NCBI GenBank assembly: GCA_009823505.1
Contig: VZQC01000610.1
Coordinates: forward strand, 2,493,331 to 2,557,330
Direction: 5' to 3'
Source: Rhizomys pruinosus
Taxonomy: Eukaryota > Chordata > Mammalia > Rodentia > Spalacidae
Length of the DNA: 64,000 nucleotides
The notes under the pieces were generated by a model. That model was given only the letters and a program-made list of their open reading frames with translations. It made no database searches and was not told where the DNA came from. This document shows, one piece after another, positions 58,458 to 64,000 of the stretch. A program made the position numbers and the translations under genes. Every line of letters begins with the position of its first letter. Position 1 is the first letter of the stretch.

Positions 58458-58470
58458 ATCTGTCTATCTA
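57940..58470. repeat. (TATC)n tetranucleotide tract
   Basis: Long TATC/CATC blocks, perfect at about 58313-58355 and 58420-58458. The Leu/Ile/Tyr/Ser-rich frames of 115 and 134 codons are repeat translation. Confidence 0.97.
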
Positions 58471-58479
58471 TTCCTGTAT

Positions 58480-59380
58480 AGCACCTGTAGCTGCATTGTC
58501 TTTCTCTCTTTCTGCTTCACAGCATGGCCTTCATGGTCCTCTGCTTTATCTAGTCTGTTAGGGAAGTGGTGGTGCTGGGCAGCTGGCCTAAGAGGTAGCA
58601 TATCATTTTCTGTCCCAAGAGAAGAATAAAAGACCACATGATCCCTGCTGGAGGTGTGGTGAAGAGAACTGAACCATAATATGGAAAATGCACAGGCTGT
58701 TTCAAAACATATCACCACTGATCTTTCAAGCAAAATGTCAAGAATTCTATTAAACGGATAGGGTCAGAGTGGCACTGCTTCATAGACAGGAAGAGGCATC
58801 ATGAAGACAGAAATCTGTCACCCTTGCTATGATCAGAGATGACAGAAACACAGGTTCTCCTTCCTGTGAGTCTTGTGTTTTTCCTCCCGTCATTCTGGAA
58901 GCTCTGGACATCGTACTACTACCAAGGCAAGCTGGGACCTCAGTTTGTCATCTTGTTTTGAAGGTCAACATATCAAGGAGGCCCGTGTGAGGTAGACCTT
59001 ACCATCAGCCATTACTAGGGGTAGACTTCTGAATCCTGCTCCTCCTGAGGCACAGGGACATGCTGTCACACCTGTGTTAAGGCTGGGCTGGTTCTTCAGG
59101 TCACACCTCAGTCCTGATGACTGAGAAGCACCAGTATTGGAGTTGATGGGCCCTCTCTAGTCATGTGGTGTTCAGTTACTTATATCCTCTCTGTAAACCT
59201 CAGTTTTTCCAACTGAAAAGTGGTCCTGATATAAACATAGTAACAATCTTTGCCCTCATTAAGACCCTCTTGTTTGTTTGGTAGCTCCAAATCTTTTCTT
59301 AGTAGTTTAGCTGTGTGTTGTCCTCAACTTCATTACTGCAAATGGAATTTCTTTGAGAAAAGGATGCATTTTATTTAAAG
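58480..59380. other. Unique-looking DNA in block B'
   Basis: Partner of 41291-42220. No gene recognised. Confidence 0.4.
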
Positions 59381-59384
59381 ATTT

Positions 59385-59577
59385 TATTTTTATTTATTTA
59401 TTTGTGTGTGTGTGTATGTGTGTGTGTGTGTGTGTATGTGTGTGTGTGTGAAGCCCATCAGATCCCCTGACGTTACAGGTGGTTGTGAGCTGCCTGAAGC
59501 TGGGAACCCAACTCCAGTCATTCTGCAAGACCAGCAGATGCTGCTAACCACTGAGCCATCTCTCCAGGCCCTTTCCT
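59385..59577 (-). repeat. B2 SINE with TG tract
   Basis: Tail 'atttttatttatttatttg', TG units to 59450, 'agatcccctgacgttacagg' and 'ccactgagccatctctccag'. Partner of 41086. Confidence 0.93.
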
Positions 59578-59589
59578 TTAGAAACATTT

Positions 59590-59652
59590 TTTTAAAATTA
59601 TATTTATTTATTCATTTATTTATTTGTGTGTCTGAGGAGGTACACTTGCCAT

Positions 59653-59691
<39 letters not shown>

Positions 59692-59790
59692 AACTTAAAG
59701 AAGTTGGTTCTTTCTACCATGTGGGTCCTCGGGATCAAATTCAGGTCGTTGGACTTAGGTGCAAGTGCTTTTACCCAGTCGGCCCTCTCA
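59590..59790 (-). repeat. B4/RSINE-type SINE with (TG)n
   Basis: AT tail, TG units at 59656-59690, 'accatgtgggtcctcgggat' and 'gtgcaagtgcttttacccag'. Confidence 0.8.
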
Positions 59791-60185
59791 CTGTCTGCAC
59801 AGGATGGATGTTTTTTCTAGGAAGATAGAGCCACAGAGGCCATCCGCTTACTCAGGTTTATGCTTCAAAGCATCATGTTTTCACTTACTTCCACCTCAGA
59901 AACAAGTCAACCTTTCTTTTTCTTTTTCTTGTTTTGGCAGCTTTAGGATGGAACTCAGGGATTCTCACATGGCCCAATCTGTCACTGAGTCACATGCACA
60001 CCCCGTTTAAACTTCTTTTGAAACCTGGTCTCACTAAGATTCCCAGCCTGGATTTACCTCACTCTGTAGCCCAGGCAAGCCCTGAACTCTTATTCTTTCT
60101 ACCTCAGATTCCTGAGAAACTGCAGTGAGAGGTCTGCACCATCACTCCTTGATTTTTTATTTAAAAATTATTATTACTATATTTT

Positions 60186-60332
60186 TGGGTCTTTTTGAGA
60201 CAGGGTCTCCCTGTAGCCCCAGCTATCCTGGAACCCACTCTGTAGACCAGGCTGGCCTTGAACTCACAAAGCTCCGCCTGCCTCTGCCTCCCGAGTGCTA
60301 GGATTAAAGGCATGTGCCACCATGTCCAGCTA
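60186..60332 (-). repeat. B1 SINE, clean copy
   Basis: 'gagacagggtctccctgtag', 'ctctgtagaccaggctggcc', 'gagtgctaggattaaaggca' and 'caccatgtccagct'. Partner of the noisy copy at 40330. Confidence 0.96.
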
Positions 60333-60359
60333 AAATTATTATGCTTCTTATGTGTACGA

Positions 60360-60360
<1 letters not shown>

Positions 60361-60395
<35 letters not shown>
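60361..60395. repeat. (GT)n microsatellite
   Basis: About 16 GT units, the inverted partner of the CA tract at 40261-40297. Confidence 0.95.
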
Positions 60396-60539
60396 ATGCG
60401 CAGGCCAGAGGTTGACACCTAGTGTCTCCATGAATTTCTCTACACTATACTTTTCCAGATAGGGTTTCATTGAACCTGGAGCTCACAGAGTCACATGGGA
60501 TGAGGTGGCTGGCCAGTAAGCTTCCTAGGAGCCACCTGT

Positions 60540-62030
60540 CTCTGCCTTCCTAGCCTAGGGTTATAGATGCACATGACTTTTATGTGGGTTCTAGGGTTCC
60601 GAAGTCAGTCCGTATGCTCATGTAGCACTTGGGTAACTGAATCATTGACTAAGCCTTCCCTTTTTATCTTTTCTGTCAGCCCATGTCATTCTATTAAATA
60701 CTGGGTGTGCATTCACTAGTGTAGGGGTGGTGATTAACAACCAAGCTCCAGACACGTCCAAAGGGCGGAAGAATAAAAACAGGCTGATGAGAAACATCCA
60801 GCATCAGATGAATTAACAAACTGGAGCATCCATGCTGGTGAGCCAAAGAAAAATGAAACTGACTCTGAAATATGTGCTGATCATTCAGGAAGACACAATT
60901 AGAAATCATTACGACTTGGGCTTAAGATGTTCAAATTATATGTTTGTTAAATCCTTTCGTATGGGAAGGTCACAGGTTACAAATAACTATGTTTCAAAGC
61001 TTTAACTCTTGGCTGAATTTCAATCTTCAACTTTTAATATCACTGGGCTGACTTTAATTTAGCTATCAACAGACGGCTTTGCTGGACAGACATGTCTGCC
61101 TCACCTGTGGTCACAGCATGAGATTTGAAGATGGGAATAATTTGTTCCTGCTGCACATGCATCCTTTACTAATGAGGAGCAGTGGGCGGTTCCTCTGTCT
61201 CCTGTTTGCACTGTCTTGATTTTTAAGGCATCTTTTCCGCAGGAAGTTTTTTTTTTTATTCTTATTTTTAGATTTTAAGATTGTTTAGAGCATAAAATGG
61301 AAAAGCAATTGACTTTCTTCACCCAAGGCTTTGTGCAATCATACTCTCTCTGGATTTTTCCGTGGGGGGTTTTCCAGGCCATGGCTACCCTTCATATTGA
61401 CAACCTGCATTTCTTCTGGTAGCTATCTGCCACCCTGATGGCTGGGGGGGGGTGCAGAGGGTGATGGCATTATCCCACCATGGTGATCCCATACCATTGG
61501 CTGAATGAGCCTAGGATGCCTGACTTGGGACTAGTCAGGAGTCTGTGTTTGTTAGTAGTTTTGGGTACAGCCTAGTTTGTCACAGTCTGACAAAAGTGAA
61601 GAAGTCCATCACCCAACTGGAGGGAGGGTTGCTCTTCTGAAGGTGAGCAAGTCTTCAATGGGCCACAGATGCTGCTCATACAAGGAAGAAAGCCAGTGGA
61701 GGGAAGCAAGCAATGGCAGGGTGGGGCCTGGAAGACTTGGCTAAGAATGTCGGTCCTCTGCACTGAGCCCATGTGGAGCCCAGTGCCCTTTGGGGAGGTC
61801 ACCTTTCCAGGCTGGAGTCTGCTTAGTGTATGAGTGTGTTGGGGAGGGAGGAAACAGTGTGGATCTTCATAATCATGGTAGCCTCTTAAAGCAAAATGGA
61901 AATTCAAGTCATGGATAAAACAATGATTTTTGTTTAGAATAAGCCTCATAGATAACTGTTAAAGACTGAATCTGAGATGTTCCCCACTGGCTCACATTGC
62001 TGCAGATGGAGTATCACTGGGTTTGTTTTC
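60540..62030. other. Unique-looking region in block B'
   Basis: Partner of 38590-40075. The 125-codon minus-strand frame (61572-61949) is shared with block B and has no recognised domain. Confidence 0.4.
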
Positions 62031-62044
62031 TCAGCCAATTAAAA

Positions 62045-62685
62045 GGCAGGAAATAGGGATTTCTCTAAGATCTATAACTTCTCCAGCCCTGTGTATTTGG
62101 CTATATTTACACTGCCACCTATGACTTCTCTCCCACTGAGAGGGCTTTAAGTCAAACTACATAGCTGTTAATTATCCCCTAGATAAAAGTCTCACTACTG
62201 CACTAAGAGAGATTGTTTGCTCTACCAGTCATTGTAGTTATTAGGCTTCAGAGCTGGGTTGGACCATTGATTAATTTTCTCCCTTAGTAACTTGTATAGT
62301 ATCATCTAGGACTATGAGAACGAGTCTTCAGGGAGAAGGCTCCCAGGTGAGACACAGCTCCATTGCTCCAAGTTCTGTGTTTGAAGTATATCCTGTCTTC
62401 AGCAAGAGGGTCCACCTTCAAGTTTTGGGAGGAAATCAAGGGCTATGGCAATAGCCTGTGTTACTTTGGGAGTCTCTTGGACTATCTTGACCAACAACTC
62501 AAAGGGAGGTTCCTCCTGTCTGGCACTGTGCTCCTTGTTATACAGCCTTCAGGTGTACACATGTACTCAAGTTCAGGTATTGTATGTATATTTTCAGGGG
62601 AAATTTCTTATTGTATGCTAACTATGTATCCTTATATTTACAGACAAGTATACCATATACAACTTATCAAAGAAGCTCCTTTTTG
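62045..62685 (-). mobile_element. L1 3' region, antisense
   Basis: 'gtgtatttggctatatttac', 'cccactgagagggctttaag', 'cttcagcaagagggtccacc' and 'ttggactatcttgaccaaca' follow antisense murine-type L1 order, with the first part paralleling 20370-20545. The 127-codon + frame here is a shadow. Confidence 0.78.
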
Positions 62686-62689
62686 CAAC

Positions 62690-63480
62690 AGGTGGAGGCT
62701 ATTACAGAGTTCCACAACTAGTCAAAAACAGAGAATATATGTCTGAGAAATGCCCAGCCCTAAGTGATGGATCTACTGTGGAATCTCTACACCTAAGACT
62801 CAAGGAACACAGCAGAACAGGGAGTAGAAAGAACATTAATACATCTTTCAACTCTCACTAGTGAAGCTTCCTTATACAACATACAATGCACACAGAGCCT
62901 ATAATTGGCCAAGCTTTAGAGAATAAGAAACTGTAGCATATGTGTTCCAAATAGGATTCCTACTCCTATATTAAACTTCACCCACCCATGTCTCAGGGAC
63001 CATTGTAGGAGGAGGGGACAGAAAGATGATAAGAGCCAGGGTTGGTACATGAACAGAGGGAATAGGAGCTTTCAGGCCCCTGGGAACTTGCTCGTATGAA
63101 CTTGTGACGATGGTGGCAGCATGCACAAGACCCATGCAGACTCAATCAGACAAAAACCCATTATAGAACTGGGGAAATGGGCAGCAGCCCCCAACCCTAG
63201 CTGAGGAACTATTGGCAACTGATTACTGTGGGTTAAGAGAGTAGATTTTCTTTAAAGGAGTTGCTCTAGATAGGCTGACTAGACTCCTGCAGATGAACGT
63301 ATACCAAGGGACATCTGGGTACAAATACTTAACCAGATAGGACTTAACATATGTGACAGAATGCATGAAATCCAGTGCGGGGCGTGGGGGGTTGGGAGGC
63401 ATGGGTGGGAGAGGGGGTCTAAATTTAATTAAGATCTATTATATGAAATGCACAAAAACTAAAAAAATATTTTTAAGGGA
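62690..63480 (+). mobile_element. L1 3' UTR, sense, with A-tail
   Basis: 'tcaactctcactagtgaagc', 'cagggaccattgtaggagg', 'actggggaaatgggcagcag' and a G-rich tract at 63378-63418. It ends 'aaaaactaaaaaaatattttt'. Parallels 22641-23131. Confidence 0.88.
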
Positions 63481-64000
63481 AGGACAAAATTAGACTAGTA
63501 GAGAGCAATAGTTAAATTTACTTTTATTGAAGATAATCACATCCATACACAAAAACAACCATGCATGCATACCCATATTAAAAGGGAAAGATAAAGCTCT
63601 CCACAAGTGGAAAGGGGGCCCTGGACCCCAAATCCAACATCCCCTGGAGAGAATACGGGTTTTAGGATTTCAGTGGTTTCTCCTTCTCCTCTCCTAATTT
63701 TGGATTGGTTAACATAAACAAGGGAGTGTGTACTGATAGGCTTATGGCTCTAAATGATGAGATAAAGAGATCTACAGGGCACTAAGCAGTTTAGTTGAAG
63801 AGGGCCTGCTGGAATGAAAAATAAAGCCTTTTTGTTGGAGACTAGGAAGAAGCAGGAAGTGTACCCTCTTTATCCCTTCTCAGGACCCTGTTGGAGACCA
63901 GGAAGAAGCAGGAAGTGTACCTTTTTATTACTTCTCAGTGACGATGTTGGGCCTTACAGTATTTTGAATGCATGGCCTTGGCTTGTGGCTCTGTATTTAA
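63481..64000. other. Unassigned DNA, possible LTR-like end
   Basis: Contains an 'aataaagcc' signal-like motif near 63820 and a 56-bp tandem duplication. No gene recognised before the window edge. Confidence 0.35.
63833..63944. repeat. 56-bp tandem duplication, two copies
   Basis: Units start 'tgttggagac(t/c)aggaagaa' at 63833 and 63889, with about eight differences. Confidence 0.92.

Larger units (their letters stand above)
54286..62033. repeat. Block B', inverted copy of block B (cleaner)
   Basis: Reverse complement of 46446-38584. The match stops at 'tctcagccaa', 62033. Repeats are intact here (B1 at 60186, TATC tract), so this looks like the native copy. Confidence 0.95.

Noticed and set aside
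58134..58561. Ile/Tyr/Ser-rich membrane-like proteins
   Set aside because: Translation of the TATC tetranucleotide repeat.
33386..62033. True long palindrome (amplicon-type inverted repeat)
   Set aside because: Block order is A-B-X-A'-B' rather than mirror symmetric, and an N and error-rich copies mark the joins. Artefact is more likely, though not proven.

Overview
This is mammalian, rodent-type intergenic DNA. Tens of short retroposons of the B1 (7SL-derived), B2 (tRNA-derived) and B4/ID families, CA/TG and TCTA microsatellites, and fragments of rodent LINE-1 (L1) cover most of the window. The B2 form, with its 'gccgcggag' core, looks like a muroid and probably cricetid species (hamster, vole or deer-mouse group). 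That is recognition from memory, not a search. I find no intact protein-coding gene, functional RNA gene, CRISPR array or operon. The long open frames I checked lie in minisatellites, L1 remnants, SINEs or duplicated copies of them.

Layout. 1-5.4 kb: an LTR-like repeat end, SINEs and an old L1 ORF2 end. 5.55-7.59 and 10.09-12.13 kb: a direct 2.03-kb segmental duplication whose edges both fall in B2 SINE sequence, with an L1 3' fragment between the copies. 12.4-18 kb: SINEs plus a mainly unique stretch (15.9-18.1 kb) holding a perfect RFX-type X-box. 19-20.5 kb: an antisense L1 3' UTR containing about 14 copies of a 43-bp minisatellite. 20.8-31 kb: SINEs, an inverted (twin-primed-looking) L1, a 5S rRNA pseudogene at 28.0 kb and a B1 with an amplified internal module. 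31.2 kb: a 7-copy 45-bp minisatellite. 32.3-38.0 kb: L1 fragments.

The main large-scale feature is 33.4-62.0 kb. Block A (33.39-38.05 kb) is repeated in inverted orientation at 49.2-53.99 kb (A'). Block B (38.58-46.45 kb) is repeated in inverted orientation at 54.29-62.03 kb (B'). The order is A-B-X-A'-B', not the A-B-X-B'-A' expected of a palindrome. B-X-A' is what you get by reverse-complementing a spanning segment A-X'-B' and placing it between A and B'. A single N sits at 38583. A' and parts of B and X carry many small indels relative to their partners, and the contig-like edges fall in L1 and poly-A sequence. The simplest reading is a long-read gap fill placed in the wrong orientation. 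A real inverted duplication is the alternative. I therefore see no convincing new biological system. The most useful observations are this structural anomaly, the two minisatellites, the templated 82-bp copy inside a SINE, and the 5S relic.
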